Below are positions 23,944-33,171 of a DNA stretch of 64,000 nt, piece by piece. The DNA comes from Algoriphagus antarcticus (GTDB lineage Bacteria > Bacteroidota > Bacteroidia > Cytophagales > Cyclobacteriaceae): contig NZ_MSSW01000007.1 of the NCBI RefSeq assembly GCF_002150685.1, positions 62,001 to 126,000 of the forward strand, written 5' to 3'. Below the pieces are notes generated by a model. It was not told the origin of the DNA. It did no database searches and worked only from the letters and a program-made list of their open reading frames with translations. The translations under genes were made by a program, and so were the position numbers. How positions within the stretch are numbered: position 1 is the stretch's first letter; every line of letters starts with the position of its first letter.

Positions 23944-25095
23944 TCAAAGCAACTTGATTTGAGCATTGATCCAACGCTCAGGAATCTCCCCTTTTTGAGC
24001 CATCTGATAGTCAGCATAGCTACATGGCACGGTACTCACTCGGTCAAATTTCTCAGTTTCATTATGCGGAATTTCCATCCACCATTTCCCACTTCTTTTG
24101 CTTTTATAGAAAACCAGCATGTTTGGCTTTGCATCCAGTGAAACTGTGTATTTGGTATAGTCACTGCTTTTGAAAGAGAGGCTGTCCTTTCGGGAATAAA
24201 ATCCCTCGAGAAAATACCAAATCATCACCGAAACCACTTTCGCAGTCTTATTTACTGTATCGTCAAAGTATGGCTCATAGCCATAGATCCCGATAGAACT
24301 CAGCTTCTCATTGGTACCGGCAAACCAGCAAATCTGGCAAGCTTCTTCTGCTGTCAATCCAAAAGGCTCAGCATTTACCGCCCCAGGAGCATCCGCAGAC
24401 TGAATAGCGCATAAGTCAAAGCTCAGCAAATCCGCATTTCGTATTAACGGCTCCACTTCCTTGAACTCACTTCTCAATTCGCCCAAACGCACATGCTCAA
24501 AATATAGCTTTTCCACCACGTTGATCAAAGAAGGGTCAACCAGAAAACTCTGATATGCTAAATGTGCTGAGGAGAAGAGAAAATTAGGCTGATGAAGAAT
24601 GATTTCCTGTGTATGCTGATCAGCAAGAGGGCCGTCCTCTTCCATATCCAACTTGGCATCTACTGTCAGCAGACTGACCAGCTTTTTCATTTTCTGGTAG
24701 GACAAATATTGGCCATAGTCCAGATCGTGCGATCCTCCAAAATAGATCGGTAGAATCTGCTGCTTCATCAGATACTCTCCCACTTCCTGCATTCTTTGGT
24801 AGGTATCACTCAGCTTCTCTCCGGAAATCATATCTCCCAAATCTGCTACTCTATAAGGCCCAAAACCTTTTTTGAGATCGTAGAGCTTCTCGCGAATTTC
24901 GCTACTTCCTCTATCTGCACTTTCCACTTTAGCCAGACCCCGGTTTTCTTTGATTCCGACAAGAGCGATTTGCACTCCTTTAAGATCGGGAAATTCCTCT
25001 CCGAAAAAGTGAATTTGCTTGAAGAATGAATTGAGTGGGTATTTTTTCTGCCAAAGGTACTCGGCTACAGGATCAAAGTAGGATTGGATATTCAT
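23944..25095 (-). CDS. Arginase/formimidoylglutamase-fold protein with altered metal site
   Basis: A 383-residue ureohydrolase-fold protein. The fold motifs are recognisable: FGGSHDLDYG (H123), TVDAKLDMEE (D146, D150) and LLSFDLCAI (D227). Two of the six manganese ligands expected from arginase are changed: the DAHxD histidine is K148 and the second aspartate of SFDxD is C229. A binuclear Mn site is therefore unlikely, and activity as arginase or formimidoylglutamase is doubtful. ATG 25095 (MNIQSYFDPV) is preferred to 25140. It lies 84 nt downstream of nqrF on the same strand, after a terminator. Confidence 0.8.
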   Translation of the reverse strand: MNIQSYFDPVAEYLWQKKYPLNSFFKQIHFFGEEFPDLKGVQIALVGIKENRGLAKVESADRGSSEIREKLYDLKKGFGPYRVADLGDMISGEKLSDTYQRMQEVGEYLMKQQILPIYFGGSHDLDYGQYLSYQKMKKLVSLLTVDAKLDMEEDGPLADQHTQEIILHQPNFLFSSAHLAYQSFLVDPSLINVVEKLYFEHVRLGELRSEFKEVEPLIRNADLLSFDLCAIQSADAPGAVNAEPFGLTAEEACQICWFAGTNEKLSSIGIYGYEPYFDDTVNKTAKVVSVMIWYFLEGFYSRKDSLSFKSSDYTKYTVSLDAKPNMLVFYKSKRSGKWWMEIPHNETEKFDRVSTVPCSYADYQMAQKGEIPERWINAQIKLL

Positions 25096-25142
25096 AAGGG
25101 ATGGTAGTCTTAGGTAAAAATAATCAAAATAGCCTCTCAAAT

Positions 25143-25170
25143 AAAAAATCCCGCTTGAGCGGGATCTTTT
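25143..25170 (-). terminator. Terminator of nqrF
   Basis: On the minus strand ATCCCGC / GCGGGAT with a tetraloop is followed by six T. It sits between nqrF and the arginase-fold gene and overlaps the region just upstream of the latter's start. Confidence 0.85.
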
Positions 25171-25179
25171 GTTTATTTA

Positions 25180-26484
25180 TTAACCTCCGAAGTCATCAAA
25201 TCGGATATTTTCCTCAGGAATTCCCATGTCATCCAGCAACTTCAGAACTGCTGAATTCATCAAAGGTGGTCCACATAGGTAGTATTCTACTTCGTCTGGC
25301 TCAGGATGATTTTTCAAATAATTATCATAAAGCACTTGGTGAATGAATCCAACGTATCCGTCACCTTCTTTATCCTCTTCTGATTTCTTGATCTTCCAAT
25401 TATCTTCTGGAAGAGGCTCGGACAAACCAATATTAAACTGGAAGTTCGGGAAGTCTTTTTCAATATCTCGGAATTGCGGAACATAGAAAAGCTCCTTCTT
25501 AGATCTACCGCCATACCAGTAAGATACTTTTCTACCGGTCTTCTCTGTATGGAAAAGGTGGAAAATCTGTGCTCTCAATGGAGCCATACCTGCGCCACCA
25601 CCGATGTAAACCATCTCACGCTGTGTAGGATTAATATGGAATTCACCGTAAGGGCCAGAAATAGTCACCTTATCACCAGGAACTCTACCGAACACATACG
25701 AAGAACAAACCCCTGGATTCACATCCATCCATTTGTTATTTGCTCTATCCCAAGGTGGTGTGGCGATACGAATTGTAAGCATTACGATGTTACCTTCTGC
25801 GGGGTGATTAGCCATCGAGTAAGCTCTGAACAGCTCCTCATCATTCTTCATGGTCAAGTCCCAAAGACCGAATTTATCCCAATCACTTTGATATACGTCA
25901 TCAGGGTGACCCAGATCTGGATGGGGAGTGATGTCTATGCCTTTGAAGTTCACCGTAATAATGGGAACATCAATTTGAATGTATCCACCAGCCTCGAAGT
26001 CAAGAGTTTCACCTTCAGGAAGTTTTACTTTGAATTCTTTGATGAAAGTAGACACGTTGTAGTTGGAGATAACCTCACACTCCCACTTCTTAATACCGAA
26101 GATCTCTTCCGGAACCCGGATCTTCATGTCATTTTTCACTTTCACCTGACATGCTAGACGTACGTTACTTTGCTGCTCTGCTCTGCTTAAGTGGCCAACT
26201 TCCGTAGGAAGGACTTCTCCTCCACCTTCTTCGACCACGCATTTACACATTGCACAAGTACCGCCACCACCGCAAGCGGATGGAAGAAAGATTTTTTGGC
26301 CTCCTAGTGTAGAAAGCAGGGTAGTTCCAGCTGCTGTCACAATTGGAGAACTCTCGTCACCATTGATGATAATGTTGACATCTCCCGAGTTGACCAGCTT
26401 AGACTGGGCAAAAAGGAGAATAAATACCAGTAGCAATATGATAACTGTAAAAGCTACAATGGAAGTAATAATTACTGAACCCAT
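25180..26484 (-). CDS. nqrF: Na+-translocating NADH:quinone reductase subunit F
   Basis: A 434-residue protein with an N-terminal membrane helix (about residues 4-26), a 2Fe-2S ferredoxin domain with C71, C77, C80 and C112, an FAD domain (RAYS at 220-223) and an NADH domain ([10 protein letters not shown] and [10 protein letters not shown]). NqrF takes electrons from NADH into the sodium-pumping Nqr complex. Length and the membrane anchor favour NqrF over soluble oxygenase reductases. nqrA-E are not next to it: accD is upstream and an arginase-fold gene downstream. A TATATTTG box (26539-26532) lies 47 nt before the ATG. Confidence 0.93.
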   Translation of the reverse strand: MGSVIITSIVAFTVIILLLVFILLFAQSKLVNSGDVNIIINGDESSPIVTAAGTTLLSTLGGQKIFLPSACGGGGTCAMCKCVVEEGGGEVLPTEVGHLSRAEQQSNVRLACQVKVKNDMKIRVPEEIFGIKKWECEVISNYNVSTFIKEFKVKLPEGETLDFEAGGYIQIDVPIITVNFKGIDITPHPDLGHPDDVYQSDWDKFGLWDLTMKNDEELFRAYSMANHPAEGNIVMLTIRIATPPWDRANNKWMDVNPGVCSSYVFGRVPGDKVTISGPYGEFHINPTQREMVYIGGGAGMAPLRAQIFHLFHTEKTGRKVSYWYGGRSKKELFYVPQFRDIEKDFPNFQFNIGLSEPLPEDNWKIKKSEEDKEGDGYVGFIHQVLYDNYLKNHPEPDEVEYYLCGPPLMNSAVLKLLDDMGIPEENIRFDDFGG

Positions 26485-26531
26485 GAAATTTTGGTTTAAT
26501 TTTTCTTATGGATTGGCCCAATACGGGAGCA

Positions 26532-26539
26532 CAAATATA
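26532..26539 (-). promoter_or_regulatory. -7 promoter element upstream of nqrF
   Basis: TATATTTG on the minus strand, matching TAnnTTTG, 47 nt before the nqrF ATG. No good -33 partner was found. Confidence 0.4.
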
Positions 26540-26616
26540 TTTATTAATCACTAAAAGAGACTAGATCACGACCCAAATTTGAGCCGAATATTCAAATCCT
26601 TTTAGTAGTAACTCGA

Positions 26617-27459
26617 TTAATTATTCAAAAGTTTGAGTAAGGTGGTCAATCTGCCTTTTAATTGACGACGATCGACGATAAAATCTAGGAATCCATGCTC
26701 GAGTACAAACTCTGAACTTTGAAAACCCTTAGGTAAGTCCTTACCTATCGTCTCACGAATCACTCTAGGTCCAGCGAAACCAATCAATGCTTCTGGCTCT
26801 GCAATATTGAAATCACCCAGCATCGCGTAAGAAGCAGTCACTCCACCTGTAGTAGGATCTGTGAGCATCGAGATGTAAGGGACACCAGCTTGATCCAGCA
26901 AAGCAAGCTTAGCAGAAGTCTTTGCCATTTGCATCAAAGAAAATCCAGCTTCCATCATACGAGCACCACCTGATTTAGAGATCATCAGGAATGGGATTTT
27001 ATTTTTCAGAGAATGGTCAATAGCTCTGGCGATTTTCTCACCCACTACAGAACCCATAGATCCACCGATAAAATTAAAGTCCATACAGGCTATCACGATG
27101 TCCAATCCGTTCATTTTACCTACGGCCGATCTCACAGCGTCATTCAACTCTGTTTTCTGGATTGTAGCTTCTATTCGGGAAACATAAGGTTTGGTATCCG
27201 TGAATTTCAGAGGATCTGCCGATGTCATCTTGGCATCAAGCTCTTTGAATTTGTTGTTGTCAAAAAGAATTTCGAAATATTCCTTTGAACCGATTTTCAC
27301 ATGAAAATCATCGTCCGGGCATACGTAAGCATTATTCTTGAGCTCTCTTGTATGGATGATATTTCCATTTGGGGTCTTAAACCAAAGGCCATCAGGTGCA
27401 TCTTTCTTCTCAGCTGTAGATGTTTTGATGCCTTTGTCAGTTCTTTTAAACCAAGCCAT
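26617..27459 (-). CDS. accD: Acetyl-CoA carboxylase carboxyltransferase subunit beta (zinc-ribbon-less)
   Basis: A 280-residue carboxyltransferase beta subunit that transfers the carboxyl group from biotin to acetyl-CoA in fatty acid synthesis. The crotonase core is intact ([63 protein letters not shown]). The N-terminal four-cysteine zinc ribbon is degenerate: the first CxxC is TPNG (residues 29-32) and the second is CPDD (47-50), leaving one cysteine. I recall the same loss in other Bacteroidota AccD sequences, so it is probably a lineage trait. Confidence 0.95.
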   Translation of the reverse strand: MAWFKRTDKGIKTSTAEKKDAPDGLWFKTPNGNIIHTRELKNNAYVCPDDDFHVKIGSKEYFEILFDNNKFKELDAKMTSADPLKFTDTKPYVSRIEATIQKTELNDAVRSAVGKMNGLDIVIACMDFNFIGGSMGSVVGEKIARAIDHSLKNKIPFLMISKSGGARMMEAGFSLMQMAKTSAKLALLDQAGVPYISMLTDPTTGGVTASYAMLGDFNIAEPEALIGFAGPRVIRETIGKDLPKGFQSSEFVLEHGFLDFIVDRRQLKGRLTTLLKLLNN

Positions 27460-27498
27460 ATTGAGTGTTTAGGTTGTCTTTTGACGAGTCAAAGGTTA

Positions 27499-27506
27499 CA
27501 AATTTA
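27499..27506 (-). promoter_or_regulatory. -7 promoter element upstream of accD
   Basis: TAAATTTG on the minus strand, 39 nt before the accD ATG. It fits TAnnTTTG; no -33 TTTG at the usual spacing. Confidence 0.4.
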
Positions 27507-27685
27507 GTCGTTAAATCCCGTAAATAAAACCCCCTTGGAAATAGGACGGGAATTCAATTACGTAAAGGAATTCGACACTTTATCGAAAATCTCTTTTTCA
27601 GTGATTATTATTTACCTTATTTTGATATCAATCAATTAGAAAAGATTTTTCACCGGAGAATCTATCAATATCCAAATAACTATTC

Positions 27686-29320
27686 ATGAACTTAGCCGTT
27701 CTACTCCTCATTTCAGCTGTAATTTTATTTTTAGCCTACACCATTTACGGCAAATTTGTGTATAAAAAATTTGGCTTAAACGATAAAAATCCAGCTCCAT
27801 CTCATACGCACAGAGATGGTATAGATTATGAGCCAAGTAAGCCCATAGTGGTTTTGGGACATCATTTCGCTTCAATTGCCGGAGCTGGGCCGATTGTGGG
27901 GCCGATCATTGCAGTAACTTTTGGATGGATTCCCGCGGTCATTTGGATTTTAGTAGGAGGGATATTCTTTGGAGCTGTACATGATTTGGGAAGTATGGCT
28001 ACTTCGCTCAAAACTGATGGGAAATCTATAGGTGTGATCATCCGAAATCAAATCGGAATGAAAGGAAAGCAGCTCTTTGTTATCTTCAGTTTTTCTACGC
28101 TAATCCTTGTTATTGGTGTATTTGCAGATATTATTGCCAAGACTTTTGTCACAAATCCGGGCGTGGGCTCAGCATCCATTCTATTTATTTTGCTAGCGAT
28201 TGTTTTCGGAATAGTGAATAAATTAATAGGTGATAAAAAGGCTGCATTCATTTTCATCACCATAATTGGTGTGATATTGATGTACTTCTTTGTGTATTTG
28301 GGTATGAAAATTCCTTTTGTGCTTGATTATAATATCTGGGTTTTGGCACTTTTGGCATACGCATTCATTGCATCAGTGACTCCAGTAGCTACGCTGCTTC
28401 AGCCGAGAGATTACCTCAATAGTTTTTTGCTATATGGATTAATTATAGCTGCGGTATTAGGCGTTTTCATTGCTAATCCTGAAATTCAGATGAGCAATGA
28501 AATTCATGTCTCGGATGAAAATCTTGGATATATTTTCCCTGTACTGTTTGTCACTATTGCCTGCGGAGCCATCAGCGGATTTCACTCCTTAGTTGCTTCA
28601 GGCACTACTTCCAAGCAATTGAATAAGGAATCTGATGCTAAATTGGTAGGTTTTGGAGGAATGTTAATTGAGTCATTTCTAGCAATTATTTCTGTAGGAG
28701 CAGTGGTTATTTTATCCCGATCTGAATATATTGAACGTCTTTCGGGAGAGGGCCCAGTTGCACTTTTCTCCACAGGATTGGGAGGTATGATTGCTACGTT
28801 GGGAATTTCAGAAGAGTTTGCTGTGGGCTTTGTAGCACTCACCGTTTCAGCTTTCGCACTTACGACATTAGACACATGCACTCGATTGGCCAGGTTCACC
28901 TTACAAGAATACTTTGAAGATGTTCCTCAAGCTGCTGGTCAGTATCTCGCTAAAAACAGATATGTTTCCACAGGAATTGTGGTTGTCTTTTCTATACTCC
29001 TGTTGCTTTCGGGAGAATTCACCACGCTCTGGCCAATTTTTGGCTCAGCAAATCAATTGCTCGCAGCTCTTGCGCTTTTGACCATTGCAGTTTGGCTCAT
29101 CAAGAAAAACATCAATGCGCTTTTCGTGACGATTCCCATGTTCTTCATGTTCACGGTAACGCTTTCATCTTTAGGCCTTTTTGCCTGGAAAAACTTCAAA
29201 GACGAAGTTTATGTCCTTGCCATCATAGCAGCACTGCTTTTTATATTAGCGATAGCCTTAATGGTTTTGGCCACCAAAAGCTTGAAAAAAGAAGTCAAAG
29301 AACCCGCAAAGGTTCTTTGA
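27686..29320 (+). CDS. Carbon starvation protein CstA family transporter
   Basis: A 544-residue polytopic membrane protein with about 15 hydrophobic segments. The CstA signature is near the N-terminus: HRDGIDYEPSKPIVVLGHHF, then ASIAGAGPIVGP and GAVHDLGSMATSLK. The C-terminal part contains ALTTLDTCTRLARFTLQEY. CstA/BtsT proteins take up pyruvate or peptides; this shorter CstA form is common in Bacteroidota. The last codons lie in a 13-bp hairpin (29292-29323) shared with the convergent pseudogene. Confidence 0.92.
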   Translation: MNLAVLLLISAVILFLAYTIYGKFVYKKFGLNDKNPAPSHTHRDGIDYEPSKPIVVLGHHFASIAGAGPIVGPIIAVTFGWIPAVIWILVGGIFFGAVHDLGSMATSLKTDGKSIGVIIRNQIGMKGKQLFVIFSFSTLILVIGVFADIIAKTFVTNPGVGSASILFILLAIVFGIVNKLIGDKKAAFIFITIIGVILMYFFVYLGMKIPFVLDYNIWVLALLAYAFIASVTPVATLLQPRDYLNSFLLYGLIIAAVLGVFIANPEIQMSNEIHVSDENLGYIFPVLFVTIACGAISGFHSLVASGTTSKQLNKESDAKLVGFGGMLIESFLAIISVGAVVILSRSEYIERLSGEGPVALFSTGLGGMIATLGISEEFAVGFVALTVSAFALTTLDTCTRLARFTLQEYFEDVPQAAGQYLAKNRYVSTGIVVVFSILLLLSGEFTTLWPIFGSANQLLAALALLTIAVWLIKKNINALFVTIPMFFMFTVTLSSLGLFAWKNFKDEVYVLAIIAALLFILAIALMVLATKSLKKEVKEPAKVL

Positions 29321-29323
29321 CTT
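29292..29323. terminator. Hairpin terminator overlapping the 3' end of cstA
   Basis: A perfect 13-bp stem AAGTCAAAGAACC / GGTTCTTTGACTT has a 6-nt loop and includes the cstA stop codon. On the minus strand it is followed by TTCTTTTTTC, so it can end transcription of the convergent gene; on the plus strand the tail is only weakly T-rich. Confidence 0.75.
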
Positions 29324-29331
29324 TCTGACAA

Positions 29332-30440
29332 CTATAATGAGTTAAATACTTCCTGTACTTTTTTAGGGATTCTCACAGCAACTGTGAAATTGATCAGATA
29401 ATCCGCAAAAGCCGCATCTCCTTGAACCACATTGCCGGGAGTGGATTTTTCGATGTCTGTTACACTTTGTGTTCTATTTCTGAATAAAGCAAGCGGCACA
29501 TTCAAAGTCCCTGTCACAAACCCCCCGCATATATCTCACTCCTGGCTCCAAAGAGATAATATAACCAAGTCTTCTAAACCTTCGCTACCCGAGAAAGCAT
29601 TGTGCACTGGAATCCCTTCAATCCTTACGCCGAGGGAGGCTCCCAATCCATGTACTTTTTCAAATGATTTGAATACACCAGTTCTCACTGCGAATTGATC
29701 TGGCACACTCATAATGGCTTCATTTGGTCGGCTTCTATTGGTGGGAGTTCCATTTGCTTCCTTCGGATTAAACATATAAAATCCATCGTAATACCAGAAG
29801 AATGCACTACCCCTGTTCCATAGACCTTGAAAATCAATGATCAAGCCTGTGCCTCCATCTCCCAATTGAATAGATTGATCGACGGTTTTGTCTTGCTCGA
29901 TCCCTCAGCTCCTTGATTATAGAAAGTGCTTTTGGCAGCGTAATCTCCAGTAGGAAATTTGATCCCTAGACCAATCGCTGTATTTCCTTTTTTGGCTTTT
30001 TCTCCAGAAAGCAACCAGTAGCCAACTCCTATGCGCATATCCCCTAATCCTTGGGAATAGGAAGTATGCCGCTCCGTGCGACCATGTTCGTACAGCGAAC
30101 TTCTTTCGTTGTATTGCAAAGGCAGAGAGAGAATACCGTAAAATCGCTCAGTAAAAGCATAACTGACATTGAAATCCAGACCATGCTGTTTATTGATCAC
30201 CTCAGTGTGATCGGTCAAGCGCTCGTGTTCTTGTTCAGTACCTCGAAAATGTCTGAATGACTTAAAATAGCGATAATTGGCACTGACGTTCCATTCACCT
30301 TCATTGAGCATATTTCCTTGGCCAACAGCATTGCCAAGCCCTGAAAACTGGCGTATAGCAACACAGCCTTGAGGATAAGCATGAAAATATGCTAAAGTCA
30401 ATACGACAGTAGCAAACAGTATTTTGGTATATTTTTTCAT
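29332..30440 (-). pseudogene. Outer-membrane beta-barrel protein gene broken by frameshifts
   Basis: The gene starts at ATG 30440 with a signal peptide (MKKYTKILFATVVLTLAYFH, cleavage near AYPQG) and codes for barrel-like strands down to about 29885. There the frame jumps, and homologous-looking coding continues as VDQSIQLGDGGTGLIIDF in another frame to about 29547. A third frame carries EPGVRYMRG. Then, after a run of six G, it returns to VTGTLNVPLALFRNRTQSV and the natural stop at 29332. At least three indels are needed. The intact protein would be about 365 residues. Neighbouring genes are intact, so decay is more likely than poor sequence. Confidence 0.75.
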
Positions 30441-30463
30441 GTGTTTATAATTTGATTGTATAA

Positions 30464-30530
30464 GTCACATGGAATCTCGCATGGTCAATATTCCTTCTTC
30501 TATGTGCCTCTCGCATCATGCTCGATTTCA
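30464..30530 (-). repeat. 67-bp interspersed element, copy 3 (leader of the pseudogene)
   Basis: On the minus strand it starts TGAAATCGAGCATG and ends ATGCGAGATTCCATGTGAC, with the same total length as the two other copies. The centre differs and contains an extra ATGCGAGAGG word. It ends 24 nt before the ATG of the frameshifted gene and lies 20 nt after the stop of the haloperoxidase gene. Confidence 0.8.
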
Positions 30531-30549
30531 TGAGATACTTATCTAATAA

Positions 30550-32091
30550 TTAATCATCAGCGCCATCTGTTTTGGCTACATCAATAGTGTATTGGGCTAC
30601 ATCCCGGCCCTGGGTGGTGCCAACTGTAGCATCAAAAGTCCAGTGAATCCCACCGTAAATCCTAGATAGAGCTGCTTCTTCCGCCCACTCTCGGAAAATA
30701 CTGCCCTCCTGAGGAAACAGATAGGTTAACACTTCTGCAGCCGCTGCTGAGAATACAGAATGCCCAGAAGTATAGGCTGGAAAGTTAGGTGTACCTGCAA
30801 TAGTCTCGAAATCCTTGATCAGCTGAATTGGCCTAGGATAGTAATAATAGTACTTCGTATCCCAGCAGCTAATCCCTCCATCCATTATAGCCATATTCAT
30901 ATAGGCAAACGCACGGGCTGTACGAATTGAATTCATCTTGTATTTCAGAATATATTCTCCTGCGATGTCATTCCAATGACCTGGAGGCGTATATGTACCT
31001 AGACCATCTTGCCAAAAATTAGCAATTCTCCTTCGCTCTTGTGTGACATTATCAGCATAATCCTGCAAAATCTTAACATCCTTCTGGAATGCTTCAGAAC
31101 CTGGTGCGGGAGGCATTCCAGGTCTTGTGGATTCCACATTTTGGACACTCCACATTTTCACTTTCCCAAAAAGAGGTGTTAATCCAACTGGTCGAACAGG
31201 GCTCTCTAAATTTACCCATTGCCATCCAAATCGATCAAATGCTACTTTTCGTAAGGAATCAGAAACTGCTTTTGGAGACTGAGAATATTTCATGCCATCA
31301 TTAGAAGCTCTGGCTAGAGCAATTGCAGCTATTTCTTCTCCTATTTTCTTTCCAGCTGCTAGATCGCTGGGCACATTTTCCCCTGACAAAATCAAGCTTT
31401 CCAAATGATGCTCTTCTAGTTCCTTCAGGTAATCAGCTTCCAAGGGAAACATCGCGGTTAAGATTTCTCTGGAAACAGTAGCCAATACCGCCCCTTCCGA
31501 TGGATAGGAAGGCAAATTATTGGAAACATAAGCATGTGAAATTTCCGAATCCACCCGATAAGGAGCTGGCCTATTGAATTGGAATTTGTAATGCCAAGCC
31601 GAAATCATCCCGTCATATTGCGCCACAGATAGATATGCCAAAGCTCTACTCGCATAAGGAGGGTGGGCAAAAGGGAATACCGGAGGTCCAGCTGGATTAG
31701 CCGGATCAGGTAATGAATAAGATTCATCTACATTTGGCCCTGGAATCAAGTTATACTTAGCAATCAGCCCCAGCGCGACTTCATTCCATCGTAACACAGC
31801 ATTATTGGTCCAGTGATCCACATTTTTCTTTTGATCATTGGACATAGATGAGATCCTTGATTTTACCGCTTCTAGTTCTGCCAAAAACACCGGAGAATTT
31901 TGGGCTGTGGGTTCATCAACAGAAATATCACTTCCTGCGGAAATTAAAATAGGTTTCCAACTTCCAGCGTCTGAATCTATTCCGGAAAACGCATAGCTCT
32001 CGTATTCTAATTCTGTTGCTAAGTCCATATTGCATCTAGTCATCGTGACCACAGCAATAATTACTGCTAGTAGTAAGTAAAGTGTTTTCAT
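30550..32091 (-). CDS. Vanadium-dependent haloperoxidase / PAP2-superfamily lipoprotein
   Basis: A 513-residue protein of the PAP2/vanadium haloperoxidase superfamily. The three-part active-site motif is present: K-x6-RP (KYYYYYPRP), SGH at 443-445 (YTSGHSVFSAA) and SR-x5-H (R477, H483). Relatives either bind vanadate and oxidise halides or act as acid phosphatases; sequence alone does not settle this. ATG 32091 gives a lipoprotein signal (VVTMTRCNMD). The outer-membrane protein gene upstream ends 4 nt before it, so the two form an operon. Confidence 0.88.
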   Translation of the reverse strand: MKTLYLLLAVIIAVVTMTRCNMDLATELEYESYAFSGIDSDAGSWKPILISAGSDISVDEPTAQNSPVFLAELEAVKSRISSMSNDQKKNVDHWTNNAVLRWNEVALGLIAKYNLIPGPNVDESYSLPDPANPAGPPVFPFAHPPYASRALAYLSVAQYDGMISAWHYKFQFNRPAPYRVDSEISHAYVSNNLPSYPSEGAVLATVSREILTAMFPLEADYLKELEEHHLESLILSGENVPSDLAAGKKIGEEIAAIALARASNDGMKYSQSPKAVSDSLRKVAFDRFGWQWVNLESPVRPVGLTPLFGKVKMWSVQNVESTRPGMPPAPGSEAFQKDVKILQDYADNVTQERRRIANFWQDGLGTYTPPGHWNDIAGEYILKYKMNSIRTARAFAYMNMAIMDGGISCWDTKYYYYYPRPIQLIKDFETIAGTPNFPAYTSGHSVFSAAAAEVLTYLFPQEGSIFREWAEEAALSRIYGGIHWTFDATVGTTQGRDVAQYTIDVAKTDGADD

Positions 32092-32095
32092 GGAA

Positions 32096-33037
32096 TTAAT
32101 TTGTAGGATGGAACAAACCAAACTGATAGGTTACACCAGCATTTACAGAAGACATTTCTGGTGCATTTCTGCCATCAATGACCCGACTATAAGATGCAAC
32201 CAAACCCAGTCCTTTTGGCTTTTTGAAGAAATATTGAGCAAATACACCAACGCAATCCATATTTACTTTATTGGTTGGCTGAGGAGCATTATATGCCCGG
32301 ATATCATCGCCAGAAGTAGATATGGAAGAGTTGTAATTCAATTCTACTCTTAATGATTTATCCATAAACCATTTCCCAACTACGGCTTCGTAAATCCAGG
32401 CGCTCGGTACATCCATCCAAGAAGTAAAGTAACTTCCATCATTGTAGTAATAATCGCGCTCAGCTTCTGTGTAACCTTTCCAGATATATCCTCCATTTCC
32501 TCTCAGATAGAATCCATTATTCCACTCATATTCTATCAAGCCTCTCCAAGCAAGCTGTGGAGCGCCAATTCCCAAACTGTAGGGCTGGTAGTCAGATAGG
32601 TAGTTTGAAACTGGAGTGGAAAATGTCACAGAGCCGAATGCGGTCCACTCGCCTTTTTCACCTTGGTACCTAAATGCCTCATACTTGAGGCCTAGAGTCA
32701 AATCCTGAATTCCGGTAGTCCCAGCAAATTTGCCACCGTTCGGAGTGGTGGAATTTGTACTCACAAAGGGAAGTCCCACGTAAGCATTCAAGCGATTTGT
32801 AATTCCATAAGCAGCCATTACCAATGACGTTCTTCGCTGCACTTTGGCTATCGTTCCATTTTTCCGAAGGGTCTCTCCCTCCCAATAGTGATCAAATTGC
32901 CCATACTCATAGTTAAGCAAAAAGCATATATCACCTTTTGGCATCATTAAACCATCCGTAGGAGTTTGTGCCATAGTTATATAGGACAGACCTAATCCTC
33001 CCATTAGGAGGATCAGCGTCCAGAAGTATTTTTTCAT
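32096..33037 (-). CDS. Outer-membrane beta-barrel protein paired with the haloperoxidase
   Basis: A 313-residue protein with a clear signal peptide (cleavage after ITMAQ) and a mature part made of alternating amphipathic strands. It starts at LMMPKGDICFLLNYEYGQFDH-like sequence and ends in the terminal strand VNAGVTYQFGLFHPTN. It resembles the transporter-like barrel family also represented by the broken gene at 29332. Ligand unknown. Only 4 nt separate it from the haloperoxidase ATG, so the pair probably acts together at the outer membrane. Confidence 0.8.
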   Translation of the reverse strand: MKKYFWTLILLMGGLGLSYITMAQTPTDGLMMPKGDICFLLNYEYGQFDHYWEGETLRKNGTIAKVQRRTSLVMAAYGITNRLNAYVGLPFVSTNSTTPNGGKFAGTTGIQDLTLGLKYEAFRYQGEKGEWTAFGSVTFSTPVSNYLSDYQPYSLGIGAPQLAWRGLIEYEWNNGFYLRGNGGYIWKGYTEAERDYYYNDGSYFTSWMDVPSAWIYEAVVGKWFMDKSLRVELNYNSSISTSGDDIRAYNAPQPTNKVNMDCVGVFAQYFFKKPKGLGLVASYSRVIDGRNAPEMSSVNAGVTYQFGLFHPTN

Positions 33038-33171
33038 AAAAAGATTTTTTTGATTCTGTAGTAGATTGGATTTAATACTCCCGAGCCTTTCTGACTGGAA
33101 ATAGAAAACAACTCATTCTTACTCTCTTTGCAGGTGAGCCTAGAGAAAAGATGAGATCAGTTAAAATAGAA

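Noticed and set aside
23858-23974. N-terminal extension of the b5-like protein to 23974
   Set aside because: This stretch runs through the 67-bp repeat and the preceding gene's stop; the ATG at 23857 gives a normal single domain.
25474-26157. 227-residue plus-strand frame antisense to nqrF
   Set aside because: nqrF on the other strand has complete domains and active-site residues; the antisense product resembles nothing and is rich in His/Cys by chance.
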